Positions 49,006-58,040 of a DNA stretch of 64,000 nt are shown here, one piece after another. Positions within the stretch are counted from its first letter, which is position 1. Every line of letters begins with the position of its first letter. Origin of the DNA: Comamonas denitrificans (GTDB lineage: Bacteria; Pseudomonadota; Gammaproteobacteria; Burkholderiales; Burkholderiaceae_C); NCBI RefSeq assembly GCF_017368815.1, contig NZ_JAFNME010000001.1, positions 1 to 64,000 of the forward strand. Direction: 5' to 3'. The notes beneath the pieces are model-generated. The model made no database searches and had not been told where the DNA came from. It saw nothing but the letters and a program-made list of their open reading frames with translations. The translations under genes and the position numbers were made by a program.

Positions 49006-49314
49006 GTGAGTCAAACTGCTGCGATTTGGCTGGTCATTGTGGCCGCTTTCTTGGCGGCCAACCTTCCCTTCGTGAATGAGCGCTGGCTGCTGGCGGGCCC
49101 GCGCCCCCAGCAGGGCAGCAAGCCCTTGTGGGCGCGGTTGGGGGAGCTGTTGCTGCTGTATTTTGCTGTTGGTGGCATGGCCTTGGCGCTGGAGCACCGT
49201 GCCGGGCAGATTTACCCGCAAGGGTGGGAGTTTTATGCGGTGACCTGGGCCTTGTTTTTGACGCTGGCCTTTCCGGGTTTTGTCTATCGCTATTTGGGCA
49301 AGCACCGCAGTTAA
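49006..49314 (+). CDS. DUF2818 family small membrane protein
   Basis: 102 residues, GTG start at 49006 with GGAAGG upstream. Three predicted helices: about 4-22, 45-62 and 76-95. It contains AANLPFVNERWLL and the basic C-terminus YRYLGKHRS. DUF2818 genes follow nuoN in many betaproteobacteria, suggesting an accessory role to complex I or its assembly, which is unproven. Confidence 0.85.
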   Translation: MSQTAAIWLVIVAAFLAANLPFVNERWLLAGPRPQQGSKPLWARLGELLLLYFAVGGMALALEHRAGQIYPQGWEFYAVTWALFLTLAFPGFVYRYLGKHRS

Positions 49315-49398
49315 GCCCTTGCTCCTTTATCCTCACGGCATCTTTCGCAGATGCCGTTTGTTTTTCTTCATCATTTTTATTTTGCACGAGGGGCTGCC

Positions 49399-49890
49399 AT
49401 GAAGGTTTTTGACTTGCACTGCGGCCAAGGTCATATTTTTGAGGGCTGGTTTGGCTCCGAAGCCGATTACCAGGATCAACAACAGCGCGGCCTGCTGGAA
49501 TGCCCCGTGTGTGGTGATGGGGCGATTACCAAGGGCTTGAGCGCCCCCCGGCTGAACTTGGGGGCGGCTGCGCCCCAGCCGCCTTCTTCTGAAGCCTCCG
49601 CCGCCGTGTCCCAGCAGACCCGGGGATTGACTACGCTGCCTGGCAACGCCCCAGAAAAACTCCGCGCGCTGCAGGCCGCCTGGCTGCAACTGTCCCGCCA
49701 ATTGGCACAGGCCAGTGAGGATGTTGGCACGCGCTTTACCGAGCAGGCCCTGGCCATGCACCGGGGCGAGCAGGAGGAAAAACCCATTCGCGGCCAGGTC
49801 ACGCCCGCGCAAGCCCAGGAATTGGTGGAGGAGGGCGTGCCCATCGTGCCCTTGGCTTTGCCCAAGGTCAGCGGCGAGACGCTGCAATAA
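49399..49890 (+). CDS. DUF1178 family protein
   Basis: 163 residues from ATG 49399 (MKVFDLHCGQGHIFEGWF). The N-terminal zinc-ribbon-like part has C8 and CPVCGDGAITKGLSAPRL. A low-complexity linker and an acidic C-terminal part (EDVGTRFTEQALAMHRGE) follow. Function is unknown; the position after nuoN-DUF2818 is conserved. The final codons and stop belong to a short tandem repeat array. Confidence 0.88.
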   Translation: MKVFDLHCGQGHIFEGWFGSEADYQDQQQRGLLECPVCGDGAITKGLSAPRLNLGAAAPQPPSSEASAAVSQQTRGLTTLPGNAPEKLRALQAAWLQLSRQLAQASEDVGTRFTEQALAMHRGEQEEKPIRGQVTPAQAQELVEEGVPIVPLALPKVSGETLQ

Positions 49891-49935
49891 GTGCTGCATT
49901 AGGGTTTGCATTAGGCGTTGCACTAGGCGCTGCGG
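49879..49935 (+). repeat. 12-13 bp tandem repeat over the DUF1178 stop codon
   Basis: Successive units are ACGCTGCAATAA, GTGCTGCATTAGG, GTTTGCATTAGG, CGTTGCACTAGG and a partial CGCTGCGG. The first unit encodes the last three residues and stop of the DUF1178 gene. Confidence 0.6.
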
Positions 49936-49950
49936 TTGCCGCGCAGCCCC

Positions 49951-49990
49951 TAAAAAAAAGCCCCACTCGTTCGAATGGGGCTATTTTTAT
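49951..49990 (+). terminator. Bidirectional terminator after DUF1178
   Basis: AGCCCCA (49959-49965) pairs with TGGGGCT (49976-49982), extended by TCG/CGA, with AAAAAAAA on the left and ATTTTTAT on the right. It lies between the nuo transcript and the converging metE gene. Confidence 0.85.
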
Positions 49991-50077
49991 AGCTGCTTGC
50001 GCTGATGAATAAACGATTTCAAAGGTAAATAGTCTTTAAATCGTTTATTTTCATGCGGAACAAGCTCTGCTATTTAA
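49988..50077 (-). repeat. Family A palindromic repeat before the metE stop
   Basis: The left half TATAGCTGCTTGCGCTGATG is mirrored by CATGCGGAACAAGCTCTGCT. The inner stem AATAAACGATTT (50008-50019) with AAATCGTTTATT (50038-50049) is perfect over 12 bp. It lies between convergent genes, directly next to the terminator. Confidence 0.8.
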
Positions 50078-50083
50078 GTTCAT

Positions 50084-52354
50084 TCATGCCGCAGCACGCA
50101 GCTCTTGGGCGGCGGCCACCATGGCCTGCAGCGCGGGGATGACTTCGCCCCACTGGCGGGTTTTCAGGCCGCAGTCCGGGTTCACCCACAGGCGCTCGGC
50201 GGGGATGCGCTGGGCGGCTTTTTGCATCAGCTGCACGATGTGCGCCTGCGTGGGGATGTTGGGCGAGTGGATGTCGTACACGCCGGGGCCAATCTCGTTG
50301 GGGTAGTGGAAGTGCTCAAACGCGTCCAATAGCTCCATGTCGGAGCGCGAAGTCTCGATGGTGATCACGTCGGCATCCATGTCCGCGATGGCGGCAATGA
50401 TGTCGTTGAACTCCGAATAGCACATGTGGGTATGGATCTGCGTGCTGTCCTGCACGCCGTTGGCGCTGATGCGAAAGCTCTCGATCGCCCAGTCCAGGTA
50501 GCTGTGCCACTGGCTCTTGCGCAGGGGCAAGCCCTCGCGCAGCGCGGCCTCGTCGATCTGGATGACGCGTACGCCGGCTTTTTCCAAATCCAGCACTTCC
50601 TGGCGGATGGCCAGCGCCAGCTGCTTGCAGGTGGTGGCACGCGGCTGATCGTCGCGCACAAACGACCAGTTCAGGATGGTCACCGGGCCGGTGAGCATGC
50701 CCTTCATGGGCTTGGCCGTCAGCGATTGGGCGTAGGCAATCCACTCCACCGTCATGGCCTGGGGGCGGGCGATGTCGCCAAACAGAATCGGCGGCTTGAC
50801 GCAGCGCGAGCCGTAGGACTGCACCCAGCCGAACTGGCTGAAGGCATACCCCTCGAGCTGCTCGCCAAAGTATTCGACCATGTCGTTGCGCTCGGCCTCG
50901 CCATGCACCAGCACGTCCAGGCCCAGGGCTTCTTGCTCGCGCACGCTGCGGGCGATTTCTGCCTGCATGGCGGCTTGGTATTCGGCAGTACCGATGCGCC
51001 CGGCCTTGAAGTCGCTGCGGGCGCGGCGGATGTCTGGCGTTTGCGGGAAGGAGCCAATCGTCGTCGTTGGGTAGGCGGGCAGGCGCAGGTGGGCCGCCTG
51101 CTGCTGGGCGCGGACGGCGTAGGGGCTTTGGCGCTGGCCCAGGGCGGCGGTGATGGCGGCCACGGCAGCCTGCACTTCAGGGCGGTGTACGCGCGGTGAG
51201 GTGCGCCGCTGTTCCAAGGCAGCGGCGTTGGCGGCCAGTGCTGCCTGCACGCTGGCACGGCCCTGGTTCAGCGCCTGGCCCAGCACGTGCAGCTCGTGCA
51301 GTTTTTGTTTGGCAAAGGCCAGCCAGTTTTTTACCTCGGGATCGAGTTTTTCTTCGCTGTCCAGATCGACCGGCACATGCAAGAGCGAGCAGCTGGGGGC
51401 CAGCCACAGGCGCTCGCCCAGGCGCTCGGCCAGGGGTTCAAGCCAGTCCAGCGTGGCGCTCAGGTCGGTTTTCCAGATATTGCGGCCGCTGATCACGCCC
51501 AGCGACAGCACCTTGTGCGCGGGCAGCAGGCCGATGAGCTGCTGCACGTCGCCCGCATCGTGCGTTGCATCCACGTGCAGCCCGGCCACGGGCAGGTTGG
51601 CGGCCAGGTATTTGTTGTCCAGCAGCGGGCCAAAGTAGCTGGCCAGCAGAATTTTGACCTTGCAGCTTTTGAGCTGGTGGTAGGCGGTGTTCAGGGCATG
51701 CTGCCAGTCGGCATCCAGCTCGGTGACCAAAATCGGCTCGTCCACCTGAACCCACTCCACGCCCTCGGCGGCCAGGGTGTCCAGCAGTTGGGCGTACACG
51801 GGCAGCAGGCGCTCCAGCAGGGCCAGCTTGTTGCTCTCGTCCTTGGCCTTGCCCAGGGCCAGGTAGGTGACGGGGCCGATGATGACCGGCTTGGGATTCA
51901 CGCCCTGGGCGCGGGCCTGGGTCAGTTGCTGCACCAGGCGTTGGGGGTTCAGCTTGAACTGGGTAGCGGCCGTGAATTCGGGGACGATGTAGTGGTAATT
52001 GGTATCAAACCACTTGGTCATCTCGCCAGCGGCCACGCCAGTGCTGTCGCCCGCGCTGCGGCCCCGGGCCACGCGAAAGTACTGGTCCAGTTCGCTGCCG
52101 GGCAGACCCTGCACGCGCTCGGGCAAGTGGCCCAGGGTGAAGCTCATGTCCAGCACCTGGTCGTACAGGGAGAAATCCCCCACGGGCACATAGTCCAGCG
52201 TGGACTGCAGTTGCCAGTGCTGCTCGCGCAGCCAGGTGCTCAAAATATTCAGCTGCTCAGCGCTGGCTTCGCCGCGCCAGAACGCTTCTAGGCCAAATTT
52301 CAGTTCGCGCTGCGCACCGATGCGGGGAAAACCGAGGTTATGAATAATGGTCAT
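50084..52354 (-). CDS. metE: Cobalamin-independent methionine synthase
   Basis: Transfers the methyl group of 5-methyl-THF-triglutamate to homocysteine without B12. It has 756 residues beginning [19 protein letters not shown]. The zinc ligands are seen as [10 protein letters not shown] (His and Cys) and the later cysteine in NPDCGLKTR; the [13 protein letters not shown] block is present. It is divergent from metR with 103 bp between start codons. This gap is too short for a cobalamin riboswitch, so MetR control is expected. Confidence 0.97.
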   Translation of the reverse strand: MTIIHNLGFPRIGAQRELKFGLEAFWRGEASAEQLNILSTWLREQHWQLQSTLDYVPVGDFSLYDQVLDMSFTLGHLPERVQGLPGSELDQYFRVARGRSAGDSTGVAAGEMTKWFDTNYHYIVPEFTAATQFKLNPQRLVQQLTQARAQGVNPKPVIIGPVTYLALGKAKDESNKLALLERLLPVYAQLLDTLAAEGVEWVQVDEPILVTELDADWQHALNTAYHQLKSCKVKILLASYFGPLLDNKYLAANLPVAGLHVDATHDAGDVQQLIGLLPAHKVLSLGVISGRNIWKTDLSATLDWLEPLAERLGERLWLAPSCSLLHVPVDLDSEEKLDPEVKNWLAFAKQKLHELHVLGQALNQGRASVQAALAANAAALEQRRTSPRVHRPEVQAAVAAITAALGQRQSPYAVRAQQQAAHLRLPAYPTTTIGSFPQTPDIRRARSDFKAGRIGTAEYQAAMQAEIARSVREQEALGLDVLVHGEAERNDMVEYFGEQLEGYAFSQFGWVQSYGSRCVKPPILFGDIARPQAMTVEWIAYAQSLTAKPMKGMLTGPVTILNWSFVRDDQPRATTCKQLALAIRQEVLDLEKAGVRVIQIDEAALREGLPLRKSQWHSYLDWAIESFRISANGVQDSTQIHTHMCYSEFNDIIAAIADMDADVITIETSRSDMELLDAFEHFHYPNEIGPGVYDIHSPNIPTQAHIVQLMQKAAQRIPAERLWVNPDCGLKTRQWGEVIPALQAMVAAAQELRAAA

Positions 52355-52394
52355 AAAGATTGCTTTCTTTCAACAAGTTGGTTGGATGAGTGCA

Positions 52395-52423
52395 ATCCTA
52401 TTCGGGCGGATGCATGAAGTAAA
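52395..52423 (-). promoter_or_regulatory. metE promoter and metE-metR control region
   Basis: On the minus strand TTTACT (plus positions 52418-52423) and TAGGAT (52395-52400) are spaced by 17 bp. Upstream lies TGAATTCTTACCA, which matches only half of the MetR box TGAA-N5-TTCA. TGAA and TTCA half-sites 15 bp apart flank the -35 side. Confidence 0.45.
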
Positions 52424-52457
52424 ATGGTAAGAATTCACCTATCTATTATTTTTACTC

Positions 52458-53372
52458 ATGATTTTAGAGCGCATTCATCTGGCCATCGTGCAGGCTGTTG
52501 AGCAGCACGGCTCTTTGACCGCAGCGGCCGAGCGCCTGTGCGTCACCCAATCGGCCCTGAGCCACAGTGTGCGCAAGCTGGAAGAGCGCCTGGGCACCGC
52601 CCTGTGGCTGCGCCAGGGGCGCAGCCTGCGCCTGACCCCGGCGGGGCAGCAAGTGCTGATCCTGGCGCAGCGGGTGCTGCCGCAACTCGAACAGATGGAG
52701 ACCAAGCTGGCGCAAATTGCCCAGGGCCAGCGCGGCAGTCTGCGCATTGGCATGGAGTGCCACCCGTGCTACCAGTGGTTGCTCAAAGTGGTGGCACCCT
52801 ATCTGGCCGCGTGGCCCGATGTGGAGGTGGATGTGAAGCAGAAATTCCAGTTCGGTGGGCTGACGGCGCTGCTCGATTACGAGATTGATCTGCTCGTCAC
52901 CCCCGACCCGGTGTACCAGCCGGGCTTGGTGTTTACCCCGGTGTTTGATTACGAGCAGGTGCTGGTCGTCAGCCACCACCACCCGCTGGCCCAGGCCGAC
53001 TATGCCCGGCCCACCGATTTGCAGCACGAGACGCTGATCACCTACCCCGTCCCGGCCGAGCGGCTGGACATCTTCACCCAGTTTCTGCTGCCGGCCGGTA
53101 GCGCCCCGGCGGTACATAAAAGCATTGAAACCACCGACATCATGTTGCAAATGGTGGCCAGTGGCCGGGGCGTGGCGGCCTTGCCACGCTGGTTGGTGCT
53201 GGAATATGCCCAGCGCCTGGCCGTGCGGCCGGTGCGCCTGGGCCCGCAGGGCGTGGCCAAGCAGATTCATCTGGGGGTGCGCAGCGATGAGCAGGGCATT
53301 GATTACCTGGCGGCCTTCATCGCGCTGGCCCAAGAAAATAATGAAATGATGGCTGCAACCGCTGATCAATAA
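52458..53372 (+). CDS. metR: LysR-family transcriptional activator MetR
   Basis: Homocysteine-responsive regulator of metE, 304 residues. The winged helix-turn-helix (about 1-62) contains SLTAAAERLCVTQSALSHSVRKLE. The effector domain (about 90-300) matches MetR (RIGMECHPCYQWLLKVV). Divergent placement from metE supports the assignment. The last residues (AATADQ) and the stop are encoded by a Family A repeat. Confidence 0.92.
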   Translation: MILERIHLAIVQAVEQHGSLTAAAERLCVTQSALSHSVRKLEERLGTALWLRQGRSLRLTPAGQQVLILAQRVLPQLEQMETKLAQIAQGQRGSLRIGMECHPCYQWLLKVVAPYLAAWPDVEVDVKQKFQFGGLTALLDYEIDLLVTPDPVYQPGLVFTPVFDYEQVLVVSHHHPLAQADYARPTDLQHETLITYPVPAERLDIFTQFLLPAGSAPAVHKSIETTDIMLQMVASGRGVAALPRWLVLEYAQRLAVRPVRLGPQGVAKQIHLGVRSDEQGIDYLAAFIALAQENNEMMAATADQ

Positions 53373-53440
53373 AGGGATTAACTATTGTTTGTGCGTGAAA
53401 TTGTTTATTTATAAGCGGTTAAAGCTCTTGTTCTAAATGC
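53350..53440 (+). repeat. Family A repeat pair over the metR stop codon
   Basis: GGCTGCAACCGCTGATCAAT with AAAG on the left is mirrored by TTTATAAGCGGTTAAAGCTC on the right. The first half encodes AATADQ-stop of MetR. Confidence 0.65.
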
Positions 53441-53496
53441 GCTACCCGCTTTTGCATTGCTTGTGTCTGGAACCCGTTAAAAGAAAGCCCATAGCC

Positions 53497-54153
53497 ATGA
53501 CTGCCTTTGATTTTGCTGCTGCTGCCCCCGTCCTCGACCCCCGCCTGGCCCAGGTGCTGGAATACTGGCTGGGCAGCGAGCGCCCCAGCAACGCCAGCGC
53601 CCTGGCCCGACAAAGCCTGTGGTTCACCAAGTCCGAGGCCACCGACGAAGAAATCCGCAAGCGCTTTGGTGCTGTTTTGCTCGAAGCCCTGGCCGGCAAG
53701 CTGCACGCCCAGGCACAGCACCCGCTGGGGTGGCTGGCCCTGCTCATCGTGCTGGACCAGTTCACGCGCAACGCCTACCGGGGCACGGCCAAAGCCTTTG
53801 CGGGCGATGCCCAGGCCCTGGCCCTGGCGCAGCAGGGCATTGATGCGGGCTGGGACCAAGACCGGGCCATCCCCCTGGCGGCGCGGATTTTTTGCTACCT
53901 GCCGCTGGAGCACGCCGAAGATGCCGCCTTGCAAACGCACAGCGTGATTGCCTTTGAAGACCTGGCCGCGCAGGCGCAGGAGGTGGGGGATGCCCAGGTC
54001 AGCCGCCTCTTGGCGGGTGCGCTGGATTACGCCCAGCGCCACCAGAGCGTGATTGAACAGTTTGGCCGCTTTCCGCACCGCAACCGCCCGCTTGGGCGCC
54101 GCAGCACGGCCGACGAGATGGAATACTTGAGTAAACCCGGTTCTGGGTTTTAA
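53497..54153 (+). CDS. DUF924 family protein
   Basis: 218 residues from ATG 53497 (MTAFDFAAAAP), all-helical. Family signatures are VLEYWLG, LWF near residue 42, LALLIVLDQFTRNAYRGTAKAFAGD and ARIFCYLPLEHAEDAALQ, and the C-terminal RFPHRNRPLGR. DUF924 proteins are TPR-like with no known function. A longer start would use codons from the Family A flank and is less likely. Confidence 0.88.
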   Translation: MTAFDFAAAAPVLDPRLAQVLEYWLGSERPSNASALARQSLWFTKSEATDEEIRKRFGAVLLEALAGKLHAQAQHPLGWLALLIVLDQFTRNAYRGTAKAFAGDAQALALAQQGIDAGWDQDRAIPLAARIFCYLPLEHAEDAALQTHSVIAFEDLAAQAQEVGDAQVSRLLAGALDYAQRHQSVIEQFGRFPHRNRPLGRRSTADEMEYLSKPGSGF

Positions 54154-54219
54154 TGGCATGTTTCGGTTGGTAACGTGCAGTGATCTTCATCGCACTTTTT
54201 TTATTTCCTTCAACGTTGA

Positions 54220-55815
54220 ATGTGCATGCTCAAACTTCTCTCTCCCCTGCACCATTGGCGCATCGGTGCCCGTTTGTTTGTTGCGTTTGGTGCCGTGCTG
54301 GCTTTGCTGCTGGTGGTTGCCGTGGTCGCTGTGTGGAACCTCAATACTTTGAGCCATACCACCCGCCACATGACGCAGGTAACGTGGGCTCAAGCCGATG
54401 CCGCTTCCCGGCTGGGGCTGATTGCGGCGCTCAATGCCCGGCGCACGGCGGAGCAAGTCTTCAGCGATCCGCAGCGCCGCCAGCAATTGCGCGATGAAAT
54501 TGTGGCCTCGCGCGAGGCATTCGTGGTGTCCATCAAACGTTTGCAAGAACTTGTCTTTCTGGATGAAGGCAAAACGCTGCTGGCAAAAATTGAGCAGGCC
54601 CGGGGCATTTACGTCCAGTCTCAGACCAAGTTTTATGCCCTGCTGGATGCAGGCGACATGGAGGGGGCAACCCACGAGCTACAAACCGTCACCCTGGTGC
54701 AATTGGCGCTGATATCGCAGTATTGCCAGGATTTGTCCGATTTACAGAACCGCTTGGCCCAGGAAGATGGTGCCCAGACCGTGGCCGCTGCCGATTGGGC
54801 CCGTTGGATTGTGATTGCCACGGGCTTGATTGCCGCAGCCTTGGGGATGGGCCTGGCGTGGGTGATCACCCGTTCCATTACCCGCCCGCTGGTGCAAGCC
54901 GTTGGGGTGGCCCAGTCTGTGGCGCAAGGGCAGTTGGGCAATGCGATGGCGATTGACCGCTCTGACGAAACGGGCGACCTGCTCCAAACCCTGCAGGCGA
55001 TGGACCAAAGCCTGGTGCAAATTGTCACCAACGTGCGCCAGGGCAGCGATGCCATTGCCACCGCCACCACACAAATTGCCACGGGCAACCTGGATTTGTC
55101 TGGGCGCACCGAAGAGCAGGCCAGCGCCCTGGAGCAAACCACGGCGGCCATGCACGAGTTGTCGGGCACCGTTGCGCAGAATTACGAAAGCGGCAAACAG
55201 GCCTCCGCGCTGGCGGAAACCGCCGCCCAGGTGGCCATGCGCGGTGGCAAAGTGGTGGCCGAGGTGGTGGACACCATGGAGGCGATCAACACCTCCTCGC
55301 GCAAGATTGCCGACATCATCGGCATCATCGACAGCATTGCCTTCCAGACCAACATCCTGGCGCTGAACGCTGCGGTGGAAGCGGCCCGTGCCGGTGAGCA
55401 GGGCCGGGGCTTTGCCGTGGTGGCCAGCGAGGTGCGCGCCCTGGCCGGGCGCAGTGCCGATGCGGCCCGTGAGATCAAAGGCTTGATTGCTGAATCGGTG
55501 GGCAACGTCAGCAACGGCAGCACCCAGGTGGAAAAAGCGGGCAGCACCATGGATGAAATCGTCGTCAGCGTGCGCCGCGTGGCCGACATCATGCGTGAGA
55601 TGAGCAAAGCCAGCCAGGACCAGACCGTGGGCATTGCCCAAATCAACCAGGCCATGCAGCAAATGGACCAGGTCACGCAAGAAAATGCCGCCTTGGTGGA
55701 AGAGGCCGCCGCTGCGGCCCAGTCGCTGCAAAGCCAGGCGCAGGCCCTGGTGCACACAGTCAGTGTGTTTCACACCCCGGCATCTTCCCAGCCGCAATAC
55801 GCCTTGGGGGCCTGA
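54220..55815 (+). CDS. Methyl-accepting chemotaxis protein
   Basis: Chemoreceptor of 531 residues (ATG 54226 is an alternative start). TM1 (about 18-38), periplasmic helical sensor (about 40-190), TM2 (about 193-213), HAMP, then the signalling domain with the hairpin [20 protein letters not shown]. No NWETF tail. It is a different receptor from that at 28455-30068, sharing only the signalling part. It ends 8 bp before the B12 riboswitch promoter element. Confidence 0.92.
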   Translation: MCMLKLLSPLHHWRIGARLFVAFGAVLALLLVVAVVAVWNLNTLSHTTRHMTQVTWAQADAASRLGLIAALNARRTAEQVFSDPQRRQQLRDEIVASREAFVVSIKRLQELVFLDEGKTLLAKIEQARGIYVQSQTKFYALLDAGDMEGATHELQTVTLVQLALISQYCQDLSDLQNRLAQEDGAQTVAAADWARWIVIATGLIAAALGMGLAWVITRSITRPLVQAVGVAQSVAQGQLGNAMAIDRSDETGDLLQTLQAMDQSLVQIVTNVRQGSDAIATATTQIATGNLDLSGRTEEQASALEQTTAAMHELSGTVAQNYESGKQASALAETAAQVAMRGGKVVAEVVDTMEAINTSSRKIADIIGIIDSIAFQTNILALNAAVEAARAGEQGRGFAVVASEVRALAGRSADAAREIKGLIAESVGNVSNGSTQVEKAGSTMDEIVVSVRRVADIMREMSKASQDQTVGIAQINQAMQQMDQVTQENAALVEEAAAAAQSLQSQAQALVHTVSVFHTPASSQPQYALGA

Positions 55816-55823
55816 ACAGCCTC

Positions 55824-55829
55824 TAGAAT
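55824..55829 (+). promoter_or_regulatory. -10 element for the riboswitch-btuB transcript
   Basis: TAGAAT followed by CGGCCCC, starting transcription near 55836, just before the riboswitch. The -35 falls within the 3' end of the chemoreceptor gene and is poor. Confidence 0.5.
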
Positions 55830-55837
55830 CGGCCCCT

Positions 55838-56057
55838 TTGGTGCTCGCAGGGCATTTCTGTCCCTGCGGTTAAACGGGAAACATGGCCGCTGGCGCGTCG
55901 CTACCGACGCGCCAGCGCAGCATGTACTGCCCCCGCAACAGTGTGCGCAAGGGCCTTGGAAGCCGTTCCAAGGCCCTCCTTCCGTCTCGTAAAGCCACTG
56001 CAGCCCTGGGCTGTGGGAAGGCGACGGCCAAGGAAAACGCCAGTCTGGATACCGGCC
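55838..56057 (+). ncRNA. Cobalamin riboswitch
   Basis: Conserved blocks in order: GGTGCTCGCAGGGC, ACGGGAA (55874-55880), ACTGCCCCCGCAACAGTG (55926-55943), GCCACTG (55994-56000), GGGAAGG and the closing AGTCTGGATACCGGCC (56042-56057). Two peripheral arms are perfect: CGCTGGCGCGTCG with CGACGCGCCAGCG, and GGGCCTTGGAA with TTCCAAGGCCC. It lies 93 bases before btuB and should switch off btuB translation or transcription when adenosyl- or methyl-cobalamin is abundant. Confidence 0.96.
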
Positions 56058-56150
56058 AAAAAAGGGGCTGGTGTGCAAGCCAACAAATTGCATGCCAGTG
56101 AATGATTGCCGTGGCGGGGACGCCGGGGCGGGTCTGTTCTGATTTTTACC

Positions 56151-58040
56151 ATGCAAAACTTGAATTTTTCCTGCGCGTCGCCTGCCGGTGCGCGCCTGCC
56201 GGTGCATTTTTCGTTGGCGGCCATCGCCTGTGCCGTCTTCACCCACACCGCCATGGCGCAAGAGGCTGCGCTGCAAGAAACCGTGGTCACCGCCACACGC
56301 ACCGAAAGCCGTTTGGATGCAACTTTGGCCGATGTGACCGTCATTACCCGCGCACAACTGGATGCGGTGGGCCCGGGCCGCTCGGTGGCCGAAGTGCTGC
56401 AGCGCCTGGCCGGTGTGCAACTGTCTAGCAACGGCGGGCGCGGCCAGGCGCAAAGTATTTTTCTGCGCGGTGCGGGCAGCAACCATAGCTTGCTGCTGGT
56501 CGATGGCGTGCGCTACGGCTCGGCCAACACGGCAGCGCCGGTGCTGGCCAACCTGCCGCTGGAGCTGATCGAGCGCATTGAAGTGGTCAAAGGCCCGGCT
56601 TCGGCCCTGTACGGCAGCGAAGCCGTGGGCGGGGTCATCCAGGTGTTTACCCAGCGCGGCCAGGGCGCAGGCAAGCCATTGCTGGCCAATGCCGAGGTGA
56701 CGCTGGGCGAATACGGCCACACATCCGGCACCGTGGGGCTGCGCGGCGAGCAAAACGGTTTTGACTACCAAGTGAACCTCAGCCGTGTGACCGAGCACGG
56801 CATTTCAGCGACCAATGCCAAGGATGTGTTCAGCTACCACCCCGACCGCGATGGCCTGCAGCAAACCGCCGCCCAAGTGGCGCTGGGCTACGCTTTGAAT
56901 GCCGACTGGCGCATCGAAGGGCAGTGGCTGCAATCGCAAGGCAAAGCCTGGGTGGATGATGGCCCCAGCACCCAAAATCCTTACGCCGACATGCGCACCG
57001 AAGTGGGCCGGCTCGCGCTCAAAGGCAAGCTTTTGCCGATCTGGACAACCACCGTGTCGCTCGGTGAATCGACCGACAAGCTCGTGAATCGGCAAGCCGC
57101 CTGGGGCGATAGCCACCTGAACACCCGCCAGACCGAATTCAAGTGGGACAACCAGCTGGCCACCCCCGTGGGCACGGTGCTGGCCGGGTGGGAGCGCCTG
57201 GAGCAAAAGGTGGACACCTCGAACAACTACGCGGTCAATCGGCGCACGGTCAATGCCGCTTTTGTCGGCGTGAATGGCAGCGCCGGTCGCCACTCTTGGC
57301 AGGCCAATGTGCGCCGGGACGATAACTCGCAGTTTGGCGGCTTTACCACCTATGGTCTGGGCTATGGCCTGGAGCTGGCACCGGGCTGGCGTGCCTACGC
57401 CTCGCATGGCAAGAGCATGCGCGCCCCATCGTTCAACGATTTGTACTACCCCGCGCCGGGCATGGCCTGGGGCGGCAACCCCGATCTGGTGCCCGAGCAA
57501 GGCAAGAACAACGAAATTGGCCTGCAATGGAACCATGGCCCGCACAGCGCCAAGCTGCTGCACTTTGACAACAAAATCAGCCAGCTGATTCAAAGCGGCA
57601 CCACCGGCATGCAAAACGTGCCCGGCACCACCCGCTTGAAAGGCTGGAGCGCGGCCTACGGCTTGGCCATGAAGGGCTGGACCGTGGCCGCCGCCTACGA
57701 CTATTTGGATGCCCAACAAGCCGACGGCCAAACGCCGCTGCGCCGTGCCAAGCACCAGGCCAGCCTGAACGTGGGCAAACAATGGGGCGCGTGGACGCTG
57801 GGCTCGAGCCTGCTGTACGTGGGCAGCCGCAAGGATGCGGACTTTGCCACCTTCCCCGCCACCTCGGTGAGCTTGCCCTCTTACACCACGGTCGATGCCT
57901 CGGTGCAGTACCAGTTGCGCCCTGATCTGGCGGTGCAACTGCGCGTGGCCAACCTGGGGGACAAGCGCTACGAAACCGCCTACGGCTTCAACCAACTGGG
58001 CCGCGCCGCCTACCTGACGCTGAAATGGGCCATGCGCTAA
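56151..58040 (+). CDS. btuB: TonB-dependent vitamin B12 outer-membrane receptor
   Basis: Outer-membrane beta-barrel taking up cobalamin, 629 residues from ATG 56151. The signal peptide ends at HTAMA-QE. The TonB box is ETVVTATR, followed by the plug domain (ADVTVITRAQLDAVG; IFLRGAGSNHSLLLVDGVR; VVKGPASALYGSEAVGGVI). The barrel ends with a C-terminal aromatic-type strand, AAYLTLKWAMR. It is controlled by the riboswitch and its stop overlaps the btuF start (TAATG). Confidence 0.92.
   Translation: MQNLNFSCASPAGARLPVHFSLAAIACAVFTHTAMAQEAALQETVVTATRTESRLDATLADVTVITRAQLDAVGPGRSVAEVLQRLAGVQLSSNGGRGQAQSIFLRGAGSNHSLLLVDGVRYGSANTAAPVLANLPLELIERIEVVKGPASALYGSEAVGGVIQVFTQRGQGAGKPLLANAEVTLGEYGHTSGTVGLRGEQNGFDYQVNLSRVTEHGISATNAKDVFSYHPDRDGLQQTAAQVALGYALNADWRIEGQWLQSQGKAWVDDGPSTQNPYADMRTEVGRLALKGKLLPIWTTTVSLGESTDKLVNRQAAWGDSHLNTRQTEFKWDNQLATPVGTVLAGWERLEQKVDTSNNYAVNRRTVNAAFVGVNGSAGRHSWQANVRRDDNSQFGGFTTYGLGYGLELAPGWRAYASHGKSMRAPSFNDLYYPAPGMAWGGNPDLVPEQGKNNEIGLQWNHGPHSAKLLHFDNKISQLIQSGTTGMQNVPGTTRLKGWSAAYGLAMKGWTVAAAYDYLDAQQADGQTPLRRAKHQASLNVGKQWGAWTLGSSLLYVGSRKDADFATFPATSVSLPSYTTVDASVQYQLRPDLAVQLRVANLGDKRYETAYGFNQLGRAAYLTLKWAMR

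Noticed and set aside
49879-49935. Short tandem array considered as a CRISPR fragment
   Set aside because: Units are contiguous without spacers and only 12-13 bp long.
52395-52450. Canonical MetR box between metE and metR
   Set aside because: Only half-sites TGAA and TTCA are present, 15 bp apart; TGAA-N5-TTCA is not found, so no operator is called.
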